NCBI GenBank assembly: GCA_016841725.1
Contig: JAENYP010000019.1
Coordinates: 1 to 52,547, forward strand
Direction of reading: 5' to 3'
DNA: 52,547 nucleotides
Source of the DNA: Thermincola carboxydiphila
Lineage (GTDB): Bacteria > Bacillota > Thermincolia > Thermincolales > UBA2595
Shown: piece after piece, positions 40,553 through 49,641 of the stretch
Layout: the number at the start of each line of letters is the position of its first letter
Position numbering within the stretch: position 1 is the stretch's first letter
Made by a program: the position numbers and the translations under genes
Notes under the pieces: model-generated
Databases searched by the model: none
The model's input: the letters and a program-made list of their open reading frames with translations, nothing else
Told to the model about the DNA's origin: nothing

Positions 40553-41389
40553 ATGAAAGCTGTGGCCGGATTTGGTTTGCTGAACCCATGGGAAGGCACC
40601 ATAGCATTCCCTGATAATGCCAGGTTGTCAAAACCCAGGGCAAAAGGATTAACAATGGTAATGGATAAGGGCTTGGGGTTATCTGAAACTGCAGAATTGC
40701 TGTCAATTGCAGGAGAATTTATTGATTACATAAAACTGGCTTTTGGTACTTCTGCCCTGTATCCCGGTCAAATACTCAGAGATAAGGTATCCCTCATCAG
40801 GACATGGGGAATTCATGTCTATCCAGGGGGGACATTTCTGGAAATAGCGGCAATCCAGCATCAAATTGCAGATTTCCTTGAAAAATGCCGGGATCTCGGA
40901 TTCTCTGCCATTGAGGTTTCCGACGGAACCATTAGTTTAACCCCTGAGGAGAGGGCAGACATAATATCAAAGGCAAAAGATATGGGATATCACGTGCTCA
41001 GTGAGGTTGGTAAAAAATCACCCACGGAAAATCCCCGGATTGAAGAAATAGTGTCCCAGGTCAACAGTGACCTGATAGCAGGAGCTGATCATGTAATACT
41101 GGAGGCCAGGGAGTCAGGAAAGGGAATCGGCATCTTTGATGAACACGGTGATATTCGAAATGAGTTTTTCAGGAATCTTGCCCACGATCTCAGGGACACT
41201 TCAAGCATTATCTGGGAGGCTCCTCTTAAAAATCAGCAGCTGGAACTTATCAGGGCCTTCGGACCTAATGTAAACCTCGGCAACATACCTCCGGGGGAGG
41301 CTCTGGCTCTTGAAGCCTTGCGGGTTGGCCTGCGAAGTGATACTTTAAAAGATATCCTGCGCCAACAAACACCCCTGGCCCTGGTGTGA
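40553..41389 (+). CDS. comA: Phosphosulfolactate synthase ComA
   Basis: The 278-aa TIM-barrel enzyme adds sulfite to phosphoenolpyruvate to form (2R)-phospho-3-sulfolactate. It shows GLTMVMDKGLGLSE, DYIKLAFGTSALYP, GIHVYPGGTFLEIA, GFSAIEVSDGTISL, HVLSEVGKK and VNLGNIPPGEALALEALR, all typical of ComA/YitD. In methanogens this starts coenzyme M synthesis; in Bacillus spores it leads to sulfolactate. ATG 40553 follows AAGGAAGGAG; GTG 40562 is an alternative. comB follows directly. Confidence 0.92.
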   Translation: MKAVAGFGLLNPWEGTIAFPDNARLSKPRAKGLTMVMDKGLGLSETAELLSIAGEFIDYIKLAFGTSALYPGQILRDKVSLIRTWGIHVYPGGTFLEIAAIQHQIADFLEKCRDLGFSAIEVSDGTISLTPEERADIISKAKDMGYHVLSEVGKKSPTENPRIEEIVSQVNSDLIAGADHVILEARESGKGIGIFDEHGDIRNEFFRNLAHDLRDTSSIIWEAPLKNQQLELIRAFGPNVNLGNIPPGEALALEALRVGLRSDTLKDILRQQTPLALV

Positions 41390-41394
41390 GCGCT

Positions 41395-42147
41395 ATGAAT
41401 GTTGATATAATTCCCACCCTAAAGGAGGTAAGGGCTCAGAAAATCTATGGCAAAACTGTCATCGTTTTGGATATCTTCAGGTGCAGCAGCACCATCGTTA
41501 CCGCACTGGCTAATGGTTGTGTCGAAATCATCCCTGCCCTGACCCCTCAGGAAGCGAAAACCATTCTGGAAAAGAACCATCCGGAAAATGTCCTGATTGC
41601 CGGGGAAATACGCGGGTCCAGATGCAAGGATTTTAAGACAGGAAATTCGCCACTGGAATTTCGGGAATCATTGGTAAAGAATAAGACCATTATACTTACA
41701 ACTACAAACGGGACCAAAGCCATTAGACACTGCAAGCCTGCAAAGCATGTACTCATAGGCAGCTTTTTAAATGTCAATGCTGTCTGTTCGCGCGCTTTAG
41801 GATACCAAAAAGATATCATAATTGTATGTGCCGGCTCACAGGGCAACATAGCTCTCGAAGATGTGCTGGCCGCAGGTCACCATGTTTCCGTCCTGAAGAA
41901 ACAAATGCCTGATATCAGATTTGGTGAACTGGCCAGAACCTTTTATTACCTGTATCTCTATTTCAGAAATAACCTGAAACAGATATTGTCAACAACCAGA
42001 AGTGGAGTTAACCTCCAGAACCTTGGCTATACAGAAGATATTGAATATTGTCTGCAGGAAAACAAATTCCGGGTTGTCCCGGTCTTTAAGAACAACACAA
42101 TACGACTAACCCAGCCAATAGCACTGCATATTGAACCCGAACACTGA
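41395..42147 (+). CDS. comB: 2-phosphosulfolactate phosphatase ComB
   Basis: The 250-aa ComB-family phosphatase removes phosphate from 2-phosphosulfolactate. Landmarks are VIVLDIFRCSSTIVTALANG, VLIAGEIRGSRCKDFKTGNSP, TTTNGTKAI, IVCAGSQGNIALEDVLAAG and the C-terminal VPVFKNNTIRL. The ATG at 41395 is preferred over the GTG at 41386, which overlaps the comA stop; the genes are adjacent and should be co-transcribed. comC, needed to oxidise sulfolactate, is not in the window. Confidence 0.92.
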   Translation: MNVDIIPTLKEVRAQKIYGKTVIVLDIFRCSSTIVTALANGCVEIIPALTPQEAKTILEKNHPENVLIAGEIRGSRCKDFKTGNSPLEFRESLVKNKTIILTTTNGTKAIRHCKPAKHVLIGSFLNVNAVCSRALGYQKDIIIVCAGSQGNIALEDVLAAGHHVSVLKKQMPDIRFGELARTFYYLYLYFRNNLKQILSTTRSGVNLQNLGYTEDIEYCLQENKFRVVPVFKNNTIRLTQPIALHIEPEH

Positions 42148-42332
42148 GATCGAAAGAACACCTTTGATACTGTAGGAACAGTCTGGCTCACCCCCTGATA
42201 ATTTCCCTGTATGATACCACACCTGCTCTTAGTTGTACTATTACTAATTTAATGGCATAAATTTAAAATGTGTCATATGCTATAAGGAAACAGTTTCCTG
42301 GATTTTTATGTTACTTAGGGAGGTTCCTTCTC

Positions 42333-42785
42333 ATGTGGGGTGAGGCTATTCTTTTATCACTGATAATAATAGGAATACTGGGAAAGTCCAGTGTACTGGC
42401 CACCTCTTCGTGTATCCTGCTGGTAATTAAACTGACCCGGATGTATTCCCTTTTCCCTCTTCTTGAAAGGCGTGGCCTCGAGTTAGGGTTAATGTTTCTG
42501 ATGATTTCGGTACTGGTTCCCTTTGCTAAAGGTAGTATCTCTCCGGCAGAAATCGCTGGAAGCTTTACAAGTGTTACCGGAGTTGCAGCGATACTGGGAG
42601 GTGCGTTAGCCACCTATATGAACGGCCAGGGCCTGAATATGCTGAAATTGGACCCTGAGCTTATGGTCGGCCTCGTTGTCGGGGGAATCATCGGTATAGT
42701 TATGTTCAGGGGAATTCCTGTCGGCCCTCTTATGGCAGCCGGCCTGGCCGCCCTTTTTATCAAGTTTATTGAAATTTTCAGGTAA
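42333..42785 (+). CDS. DUF441 family membrane protein
   Basis: The 150-aa protein has four hydrophobic segments and the family motifs LGKSSVLATSSCILLVIKLT, ERRGLELGLMFLMISVLVPFA and GGALATYMNGQGLNMLKLDP, ending PVGPLMAAGLAALF. The function of DUF441 (YeaL family) is unknown. The ATG at 42333 follows GGGAGG and gives the family's usual length. It stands alone, between comB and the convergent DUF89 gene. Confidence 0.9.
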   Translation: MWGEAILLSLIIIGILGKSSVLATSSCILLVIKLTRMYSLFPLLERRGLELGLMFLMISVLVPFAKGSISPAEIAGSFTSVTGVAAILGGALATYMNGQGLNMLKLDPELMVGLVVGGIIGIVMFRGIPVGPLMAAGLAALFIKFIEIFR

Positions 42786-42826
42786 CCAAATTCTCTAATA
42801 AAATATTCCCGCTGCTATACCTGCTG

Positions 42827-43696
42827 CTATTCCTTTATACTATTCCTGACAAAAACAAGATTACCATAATTAACGTCAAGCTTCTCAGCCACTACTTTAC
42901 ACTTAGCTTTTAACAGAAAAAATGTCTTCTCACCTGCCAGTCGTGTCCCTTCCAGTGACTCATAATTCGCCTGGCCTTTACTGATAATAAGATCGCTATT
43001 GGTTAATATTTCGATAAATTCATGGCTGCACCGTTCTGCAATGGTCCCAAGATAGTTATTGCCATTTGTGACAACCCTGCAGATCTTGTCCATCCCAACC
43101 TGCCTGGCATCATCAGGTGTAGCATCATTCAAAATAAATGATTCCTTGACACCGTAAAATACCTCAAGGTTCCTTTGTACCAATATTTCTGCCAACAGCA
43201 TATCAAATACTATCTCCCCGCTGTTATCACCAATAATAAGAATTTTTCGGGAGTTTTGGAGCATATCCCTGAAGCATTCATAATCATCTTTTTTAAACCC
43301 GGCATCCATAACTTCTCTAACGGCGGCTCCCAGGTCATAATCCACGAATATTCCCAGATCAACAACATTCCCGGCCACAGCAAAACTAATTGCCTGTTTA
43401 AGGGGGTCGGCTGATTCAAAGACAACCTGATGAAGCTCCGGATAATATTCCAGGGCCAGTTCATTTGACTCGGCTTTGGCATTTTTAAAGGGGTCTGTTC
43501 CCTCCATTAGCTGTACAAGCCTGTGAAGCATCACCGAGGAGTTCTCAGCAGGGGTCTTTTCCCTGTCCAAAACAGCCACTTCGGAAAGCAGCCCAGCCAG
43601 CGTCTCGGCACGCTTTTCCGGCGAAAACTCTCCTTTTTCCATTGCATTGAGAATTTGATTCAGGTAACACGGTATACATTCAGCAGTTACTTTCAT
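42827..43696 (-). CDS. DUF89/ARMT1-like damage-control phosphatase
   Basis: The 289-aa protein of the DUF89 family begins KVTAECIPCYLNQILN (Cys-x2-Cys subtype I) and contains ILIIGDNSGEIVFDMLLAEI, the metal-binding Asp/Asn/Glu site, and later DLIISKGQANYESL. DUF89 enzymes are metal-dependent phosphatases that dispose of damaged or overflow sugar and cofactor phosphates. The ATG at 43696 follows GGAGGGATC. It lies 14 bases downstream of the GGCT-like gene and is probably co-transcribed. Confidence 0.88.
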   Translation of the reverse strand: MKVTAECIPCYLNQILNAMEKGEFSPEKRAETLAGLLSEVAVLDREKTPAENSSVMLHRLVQLMEGTDPFKNAKAESNELALEYYPELHQVVFESADPLKQAISFAVAGNVVDLGIFVDYDLGAAVREVMDAGFKKDDYECFRDMLQNSRKILIIGDNSGEIVFDMLLAEILVQRNLEVFYGVKESFILNDATPDDARQVGMDKICRVVTNGNNYLGTIAERCSHEFIEILTNSDLIISKGQANYESLEGTRLAGEKTFFLLKAKCKVVAEKLDVNYGNLVFVRNSIKE

Positions 43697-43710
43697 ATGA
43701 TCCCTCCGGG

Positions 43711-44142
43711 CTAAATTAAACTGTCATTTAAGAACTTTCTCCAATCACCATGTACAATATACGTGCTTTCCCTTTCCAGCTCATCAATTCGCAGCAGAGA
43801 CCATAAGTATACATAACAATTTGTTATGTTTCCTACGCTGTCTGCTGCCTCAATTATACTGCGCATGTACATATCTTCTTCCCCGGGTTGATTATGATCC
43901 TCCAGGAAGTCCAGAACAGGAATCAGGTTATCTATATCCCTGACCGTGTATATCTCACCTTTTACCGTACCAACTCCCCCGGTAGCGGCCGGGTAACCAT
44001 ATTTAAGGTGATAAAGCCTCCCTTTTATGCAGCCCTCACTGAAACCAATCACGTGGTCAGCCAGATACCGCCTGTGATAATTAAAGCCCCTCATCAGGGT
44101 GCCATATACAAAAATGCTGTTAACCGGAAATTTCTCATTCAT
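43711..44142 (-). CDS. Gamma-glutamylcyclotransferase-like (GGCT/AIG2) protein
   Basis: The 143-aa protein of the GGCT/AIG2 fold has the substrate-cradle motif IFVYGTLMRGFNYH, KGRLYHLKYGYPAA and a conserved acidic position in LDFLEDHN. Members convert gamma-glutamyl amino acids to 5-oxoproline or cleave related gamma-amides; the specific substrate is unknown. The ATG at 44142 follows AAGGGG. Its promoter would have to lie in the left arm of the long inverted repeat 44157-44483. Confidence 0.85.
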   Translation of the reverse strand: MNEKFPVNSIFVYGTLMRGFNYHRRYLADHVIGFSEGCIKGRLYHLKYGYPAATGGVGTVKGEIYTVRDIDNLIPVLDFLEDHNQPGEEDMYMRSIIEAADSVGNITNCYVYLWSLLRIDELERESTYIVHGDWRKFLNDSLI

Positions 44143-44156
44143 TGTTCTTTCCCCTT

Positions 44157-44483
44157 AAATACTGTTTTTCGCATATATTCAAACTTTAACTTCGGAAATG
44201 ACCTAGAGTATGGTTAGGTGTTGTGAATGATTTTCCTTGCACATCCGCCGCAAGAAATATTACCGCAATTCCGCTAAGCAAAGCCACGGACCGGAGCCAT
44301 GGATGGCGGAGCCGCCACTGAGCCACGGAAGGCGAATTGGCGGTTTAGTCCGTGGCTTTGCCAGGAACAAGGTTATATTTCTCCGGCGGCTGTGCGGAAA
44401 ATCAGTACAACAGCTAACCATATGCCATTTATGGTCATTTCCGGGAGAGTACAGTTTGAATATATTGTTGTCCATCAGTATTT
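44157..44483. repeat. 327-bp imperfect inverted duplication
   Basis: Left arm 44157-44291 and right arm 44348-44483 are inverted copies of about 135 bp with scattered mismatches and small indels, around a 56-bp centre. Matching blocks in order from the outside are AAATACTG, ATATATTCAAACT, CGGAAATGACC, TATGGTTAG, TGTTGT, TGATTTTCC, CCGCCG, GAAATAT and GCAAAGCCACGGAC. The right arm includes the last 16 codons of the DUF3786 gene. No transposase is present. Confidence 0.9.
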
Positions 44484-45076
44484 CTCAGTTTTCTGGAAAC
44501 CTCTACACCCATTACCCATAGTGCTGCCGTGGTCAGGTGCAGCGGTGCTGTGCTGTCAAAAAGGATGTTGGCATTGGCTTCAAATTCATCATCACCCGTC
44601 CAGATGCAGACTGCCAGCGGCAGTTTTGGGAAAACCGGGATCAATACCCCGCAGTCACCCATATCAATCAAGTTTGCGGAAAACTTCGCAGTTCTAGCTT
44701 TAAACATATCCAGATTATGTCTGCCCAGGCCAAATGTATCGGCCAATGGTTTGACGGCTTCTGCCACGAAAGGTGCATGGTGGTGCGGTCCATCCGGAAG
44801 CTGCATGAATGAAATCCAGTTCCCCCGTGGCGGAACCCCACGTGACTGCTGCAGGTACTGTAAAATCAGCACCCGGTCATTGATGGCAGTTGTCTCCTGC
44901 AAGGCCCATTGCATCTTTCCGGAAGGATGCTTTACGGTAACATCATAGCCAAGGTATTTAAGGTTAATCACTTTAGCCGGTTCTTCATATACAGCCCCTG
45001 CTTTTGCGGCCATTTCACCCGGGTCTGCTGCTGCAAAGAGCCTGACTGCCTCAGTATAGACATTAATATCCTGCAT
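44435..45076 (-). CDS. DUF3786 domain protein
   Basis: The 213-aa soluble protein matches the DUF3786 pattern: YLGYDVTVKHPSGKMQ, QYLQQSRGVPPRGNWISFMQ, GDCGVLIPVFPKLPLAVCIW and DDEFEANANILFDSTAPLHL. The family occurs in anaerobes, often near Fe-S or corrinoid enzymes, and its function is unknown. The ATG at 45076 is chosen because AGAGGTG is 6 bases upstream; the GTG at 45085 overlaps that site. Its 3' end is part of the right arm of the long inverted repeat. Confidence 0.8.
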   Translation of the reverse strand: MQDINVYTEAVRLFAAADPGEMAAKAGAVYEEPAKVINLKYLGYDVTVKHPSGKMQWALQETTAINDRVLILQYLQQSRGVPPRGNWISFMQLPDGPHHHAPFVAEAVKPLADTFGLGRHNLDMFKARTAKFSANLIDMGDCGVLIPVFPKLPLAVCIWTGDDEFEANANILFDSTAPLHLTTAALWVMGVEVSRKLRNTDGQQYIQTVLSRK

Positions 45077-45182
45077 TAACAACACCTCTGAGTTGCTTTT
45101 CTTTCACTCCATTTTAAAGAGCCAACTTTACTTGGAAAACATAATGGTGGCAGATATCTCACTGACATGTCTGCCACCCCGT

Positions 45183-45593
45183 TTATTTGAAATATTTAAG
45201 GAACTTATAATTCTCTTTAGTCTGCCTGGCAATATAATTTCTCAGTTTATCCTTTCTGGGACCATGAAGGTTTAAAAACTGAACTGCGGTGAGATACCCG
45301 GAATCAATCTGCTTGTTACGGATAACCCTGGCGAGAATGTGTTGGTCACCATACCCAGGTAGTTCAAACACAACCCTGACTACAATATCTTCCGGAAGGC
45401 TGTATTGGGATATAAAGCTCATGCCATCCTCACCCAAATCCTTTCCCTTGCCGGGACCGTGTTTGGCGCTCAAATGAGTTATATAACGGCGCTTGTATTT
45501 TAATATCGTAAAATCCACCGGGCGGTCAAAAGGAATGCGGAAGTACCGCCTTGGAAGCAGATTGGTCTTGTTTCTCATATTCGCCAGCCCCAT
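45183..45593 (-). CDS. PilZ domain protein (c-di-GMP receptor candidate)
   Basis: The 136-aa single-domain protein has the PilZ Arg motif RRYFRIPF (residues about 15-22) and a D-x-S-x2-G equivalent, KDLGEDGM, with Gly in place of Ser. Further strands (VVRVVFELPG, YLTAVQFLNL) fit the beta-barrel. Canonical PilZ domains bind a c-di-GMP dimer through these motifs; the Ser to Gly change may weaken binding. The start is ATG 45593 or ATG 45578; the latter has GGGG upstream. Single gene. Confidence 0.8.
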   Translation of the reverse strand: MGLANMRNKTNLLPRRYFRIPFDRPVDFTILKYKRRYITHLSAKHGPGKGKDLGEDGMSFISQYSLPEDIVVRVVFELPGYGDQHILARVIRNKQIDSGYLTAVQFLNLHGPRKDKLRNYIARQTKENYKFLKYFK

Positions 45594-45673
45594 TAAATTA
45601 CTATATGTATCAATTTTACTAAAATATTACTTTTAACGCTACATTTTTTTTTTATTCATTGTAAAAAATATCT

Positions 45674-46864
45674 GTGGTGGTGATAACTCTGTTTAAGATA
45701 ATAAGAAACGGGGAACTCTATGCTCCCGAAAATCTCGGGAAAAACGACATTCTTATTGCCGGAGATAAAATTGCCCTGGTAAAGAAAGATATTGGAAAAA
45801 TTACCGGCATCCCTAAAATTGAAGAAGTAGATGCCACAGATTATTTTGTGGTCCCCGGTTTCATCGACCAGCATGTTCACATAGCCGGAGGAGGCGGTGA
45901 AGGCGGACCCGTAACCAGAACTCCCGAAATAAGTATCAGCAGCCTGACAACAGCAGGTATAACCACAGTTGTGGGACTCTTAGGAGCTGACGGGATTACC
46001 AGAAGTTTGGCCGAACTGCTGGCAAAAGCTCGTGCCCTGGAACAGGAAGGAATCTCAGCATACATTTTTACCGGTGCCTATGAAATCCCAACCCGCACAC
46101 TTACCGGTTCTGTGAGGTCCGACCTGGTCCTGATTGATAAGGTCCTCGGGGTTGGTGAGATAGCAATCTCTGATCATCGTTCAGCACAACCAACCCTGGA
46201 AATGCTGGTGAAGTTAGCTGCTGAAGCCAGGATTGGCGGATTGCTGGGGAGAAAACCGGGAATTGTTCATGTCCATATCGGTGAAGGGAAACAAGGTCTG
46301 GCCCTGCTGATAGAGCTGGCCATAAAAACTGATCTTCCTGTACAGCAAATCACCCCAACACATGTTAATCGTATCGAACGTTTGCTCAGCGAGACGGCAG
46401 AACTTGTTAAAATGGGGGCTTTTGCTGACCTGACAGCGGGAATATACGCTGAAAATGCCTCTCCCGATGCTGTGGGGGTCTGTGATGCGTTAGCAATCCT
46501 GATGAAAAAAGGTATTGATCCGGGCAGGATAACAGTTAGTTCTGATGGCAATGGCAGCCTCCCGGTGTTTGATAACAGAGGAAACCTGACAAGTATCCGG
46601 GTGGGCTCAGTTAAAGTACTCTGGGATGATGTCCGGAAAACAGTCCTTAAAGAGACCCTTCCATTAGAAAAAGCCCTGTCCCTGGTTACGCGAAATCCGG
46701 CTTTGTTATTAGGGCTGCAGCCTGCTAAGGGAACTGTCACACCCGGAAGCGATGCCGATATTGTCATGCTTGACAGGAATCTGAACATTCACAGGGTCTT
46801 TGCCCGGGGAAAACTTATGGTTGACCGGGGCCAGCCGGTTATTAAGGGCTATTTCGAAAAGTAG
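45674..46864 (+). CDS. iadA: Isoaspartyl dipeptidase IadA
   Basis: The 396-aa amidohydrolase of the beta-aspartyl dipeptidase family has FIDQHVHIAGGGGEGG (first metal-binding histidines), GVGEIAISDHRSAQP, GIVHVHIGEGK (later histidines), TPTHVNRI and VSSDGNGSLPVFD (catalytic Asp). It cleaves isoaspartyl dipeptides arising from damaged proteins. The N-terminus is ambiguous: three consecutive GTG codons (45674-45682) and a CTG at 45689 are possible, with GGTGGTGA upstream of the last. The family length of about 390 fits either. Confidence 0.92.
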   Translation: MVVITLFKIIRNGELYAPENLGKNDILIAGDKIALVKKDIGKITGIPKIEEVDATDYFVVPGFIDQHVHIAGGGGEGGPVTRTPEISISSLTTAGITTVVGLLGADGITRSLAELLAKARALEQEGISAYIFTGAYEIPTRTLTGSVRSDLVLIDKVLGVGEIAISDHRSAQPTLEMLVKLAAEARIGGLLGRKPGIVHVHIGEGKQGLALLIELAIKTDLPVQQITPTHVNRIERLLSETAELVKMGAFADLTAGIYAENASPDAVGVCDALAILMKKGIDPGRITVSSDGNGSLPVFDNRGNLTSIRVGSVKVLWDDVRKTVLKETLPLEKALSLVTRNPALLLGLQPAKGTVTPGSDADIVMLDRNLNIHRVFARGKLMVDRGQPVIKGYFEK

Positions 46865-46900
46865 TCCGCTATTGGACTCCCTGAATTCGGCTTTTGTGGT

Positions 46901-47446
46901 TTAGCTTCCCCCTGCCGAACCTCCTCCGCCGGATGTGCCGCCACCTGAACTGCCTCCCTGTCCCTGGGTGCCTCCTCCTCCCTGACCTCCACCCCCCTGG
47001 ACTATCTGCATCATTGATTTTTGTACTGCTGCTGAAAGCGCCTCCTGGAACTCAGGAGTTTCCATCGCTTTCTTTATCTGTTCCTGGAATACTTTTTTCG
47101 TTTCAGCGGTTTCCAGGGCTTTCTTAATTTCTTCCTGCAGCTTAACATTTACCTCTAAGGACTCAAAGCTTTTAACAACCTCCTCACTGAGCACCACATC
47201 AGCACCAGGTGTTTTTAGTAATTCTTCAAGCTTTTGTGTTTTTGCTGAGTCTTTGATAAGCATGCGGACTTCTTCAGATTTCATTTCTTTGGCGACATTT
47301 CGTTCAACTTCCCTTGGACTTACGTATGGTTTTTTCTCCGGACTCCCCCCAATACTAAGGGAGCACCCCGGCAGCAGCCCGCCGGCAAAAAAAATGGCTG
47401 CTATATAAATAAGACTGAAAACAGGTGAAATGAGAAACTTTTTCAC
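46901..47446 (-). CDS. GerD-like spore germination lipoprotein
   Basis: The 181-aa lipoprotein has a signal peptide with lipobox LLPGC (Cys near residue 28), a long helical central part with repeated EEIKKALET/EQIKKAMETPEF units, and a Gly/Gln/Ser-rich tail of about 30 residues. This is the form of GerD, the inner-membrane lipoprotein that clusters nutrient receptors in spores. The glycine tail is longer than usual. The ATG at 47446 follows GGAGT. Assignment rests on architecture, so other Gly-tailed lipoproteins cannot be excluded. Confidence 0.7.
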   Translation of the reverse strand: MKKFLISPVFSLIYIAAIFFAGGLLPGCSLSIGGSPEKKPYVSPREVERNVAKEMKSEEVRMLIKDSAKTQKLEELLKTPGADVVLSEEVVKSFESLEVNVKLQEEIKKALETAETKKVFQEQIKKAMETPEFQEALSAAVQKSMMQIVQGGGGQGGGGTQGQGGSSGGGTSGGGGSAGGS

Positions 47447-47545
47447 AACATGCAGACTCCTTTCAAGCCTTTCAAGACTTTCAAAAAAAATCTTAACTTA
47501 GGTTTCCGCCTGCAGTCGTGTTTTATTCAGAACCATTTTGGGGGA

Positions 47546-48961
47546 TTATTGGCTTCTGGGCAGGACGAATCCAATTTCCGTGCCGCTGCCTTTTATGCTG
47601 GAAACAAACACTCTTCCTCCCAGGGACTGAATAATATGTTTTACTATTGCCAGCCCCAGCCCTGTACCACCCTGACCGCGGCTGCGTGCCTTATCAACTT
47701 TATAGAATCTTTCCCATATATATGGGAGTTCCGCTTCAGGAATTCCTTCTCCCTCGTCCCGGACTGTAACTGTAATATCTGCTGCGTTTTCTGAGAGTCT
47801 GACCCCTATTTCTGACCCTGCAGGTGCAAACCTGCACGCGTTATCCAACAGGTTTGTCATTACCTGTTCCAGCCTGTCCCTGTTGCCCAGGACCATCACC
47901 CTTTGGCCGGGCTCGTCCTGATAAACTCTTATTTTCTTATCATTAACTACAGTGCTTACCTTAATTGCCGAGTCCTGAACAATCTTAGCTATGTCTACAG
48001 ATTCCCTGACAATATCCATGCTTCCCGACTCCATTTTAGACAGGTCCAGGAGTTCATTTACCAGTCTTGCCAGCCTGAGACTTTCGTCATGCAGAATCCC
48101 AAGATATTTTTTTCTCTTTTCAGGTGTTTTATCCTTACCATCTATCATGGCCTCAATAAAACCCTGGATACTTGCCAGCGGGCTTCTGAGTTCATGGGAG
48201 ACATCTGCCAGAAAATCGCGCCTCATCTTCTCATTTTTTTCAATTTGGGATGCCATATGGTTAAAGGCCATGCCCAGATCCCCGATTTCATCCCCCTGTT
48301 TCACTGATACCCGTTCTGCAAGATTCCCCGATGCCAACTGCTTGGCTACTCTATTTATTTTCTGGAGCGGTCCGGTTACATACCTGGAAAGAAAATAAAC
48401 AACCACCGTAGAAAAAAGAATAGAGACAACCGCAGAATAAATGAATAAATTTCTCACCTTAAGCATTGTCTGAGCTATCCCAATAATTGGCGAATACATA
48501 ATAATGCCGCCAATGACACGATTGTTTTCCTCCACTACCGGAGTAATCACCCAGAGGACTGTTTCATCATAAAGCTGTGACTTCCCCTTCCTGATACTCA
48601 CTTTGCCCTGCTGCATATCCCGGATGTCGGCAGCATCAACCAGATTGCCTTCATGTGCTTGTTGATCAGCAGCAGCAGCTATCACGAAGCCCTTGGGGTC
48701 AATAACCCATATTTCCGTACCCAGGTTCCTGTCAGCCAAATTCAGGAGCCCGATGAGCTCTGCAGGGTCTCTTTTATTTACTAAAAAGGGTTTCACCAGT
48801 TTGGTGATATCATTTGCCTTAACCCGCATTTCCATTTGCTTGTTATATATAAAAAAATTATTTAACAGAAAGGAAAGCAGGACACCCAGCATTGCCAATG
48901 TAGAAATAATGATACATAAATAAGTTACCAGGATCTTGATAAATAACCGGTTTTTAATCAT
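47546..48961 (-). CDS. Sensor histidine kinase (HAMP, HisKA, HATPase)
   Basis: The 471-aa membrane kinase has transmembrane helices at about residues 8-30 and 165-190 flanking an extracellular sensor, HAMP (about 192-245), the H-box FLADVSHELRSPLASIQGF, and ATPase boxes N (DRLEQVMTNLLDNACRFAP), G1 (VRDEGEGIP) and G2 (GQGGTGLGLAIVKHI). It phosphorylates the response regulator encoded just upstream, with which it overlaps by 4 bases (ATGA). It is similar in form to the ResE/PhoR class. The stimulus is unknown. Confidence 0.95.
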   Translation of the reverse strand: MIKNRLFIKILVTYLCIIISTLAMLGVLLSFLLNNFFIYNKQMEMRVKANDITKLVKPFLVNKRDPAELIGLLNLADRNLGTEIWVIDPKGFVIAAAADQQAHEGNLVDAADIRDMQQGKVSIRKGKSQLYDETVLWVITPVVEENNRVIGGIIMYSPIIGIAQTMLKVRNLFIYSAVVSILFSTVVVYFLSRYVTGPLQKINRVAKQLASGNLAERVSVKQGDEIGDLGMAFNHMASQIEKNEKMRRDFLADVSHELRSPLASIQGFIEAMIDGKDKTPEKRKKYLGILHDESLRLARLVNELLDLSKMESGSMDIVRESVDIAKIVQDSAIKVSTVVNDKKIRVYQDEPGQRVMVLGNRDRLEQVMTNLLDNACRFAPAGSEIGVRLSENAADITVTVRDEGEGIPEAELPYIWERFYKVDKARSRGQGGTGLGLAIVKHIIQSLGGRVFVSSIKGSGTEIGFVLPRSQ

Positions 48962-49641
48962 GGCTGCACCTCGAATTTGTAGCCAATCCCCCACACTGTG
49001 TGTATATATGAAGGGTTGTCCGGCGATATTTCCAGCTTTTTGCGCAGTCTCTTGACCTGGGAATCAACAGCCCGGGTATCCCCCTCAAAATCGTATCCCC
49101 ATATTTTATCAAGAAGGCTTTCCCGCGAAAATACCCTGCCCGGGTTGGAGGCCATCAGCAAAAGCAGTTCAAACTCTTTAGGAGTGAAATCGACAGGATT
49201 CCCATCGACTTTTACCTGGCGGCTTTCAATATCCAGGACCAGGCCGGGGAAACGCAGCACCTGTGCCTTGCTGCCGCCGGAACGGCTCCTTCTGAGAACT
49301 GCTTTTACCCTTGCTGTCATTTCTCTGGGGCTAAAGGGTTTGGTTATATAATCATCTGCCCCAAGTTCAAGTCCCAGCACCTTATCCGTCTCATCTCCCT
49401 TTGCGGTCAGCATTATTATTGGGATCTCCCATTCTTTCCTGATTTCCCGGCATAACTCCCAACCGTTTTTGACCGGAAGCATTATATCAAGGATAACCAG
49501 AATTGGGCATATTTTTCTTATTTTTTCCGGAATACCGCGGCCATCATTGGCAATTTCCACTATAAAATCATCTTCCAAGTACATTTTAATCAGTTCACAG
49601 ATATTTTGATCATCATCCACGACCAGAATGGTATTACTCAT
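48958..49641 (-). CDS. OmpR/PhoB-family response regulator
   Basis: The 227-aa regulator has a REC domain (acidic pair VDDD, phospho-Asp in LVILDIMLP, IMLTAKG, KPFSPREM) and a C-terminal OmpR-type winged helix (VDFTPKEFELLLLMASNPGR, YDFEGDTRAVDSQVKRLRKK). Phosphorylation by the coupled kinase should change DNA binding. It starts (ATG 49641) inside the end of the upstream PH-like gene, an 8-base overlap. Confidence 0.95.
   Translation of the reverse strand: MSNTILVVDDDQNICELIKMYLEDDFIVEIANDGRGIPEKIRKICPILVILDIMLPVKNGWELCREIRKEWEIPIIMLTAKGDETDKVLGLELGADDYITKPFSPREMTARVKAVLRRSRSGGSKAQVLRFPGLVLDIESRQVKVDGNPVDFTPKEFELLLLMASNPGRVFSRESLLDKIWGYDFEGDTRAVDSQVKRLRKKLEISPDNPSYIHTVWGIGYKFEVQP

Noticed and set aside
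44229-44405. Short MITE with terminal repeats
   Set aside because: Homology of the two arms continues well outside these limits and into coding sequence, with no target-site duplication, so a simple MITE does not fit.
44435-45076. DUF169 assignment for this protein
   Set aside because: The pattern GVLIPVFPKLPL and DDEFEANANILFDS fits DUF3786 better.
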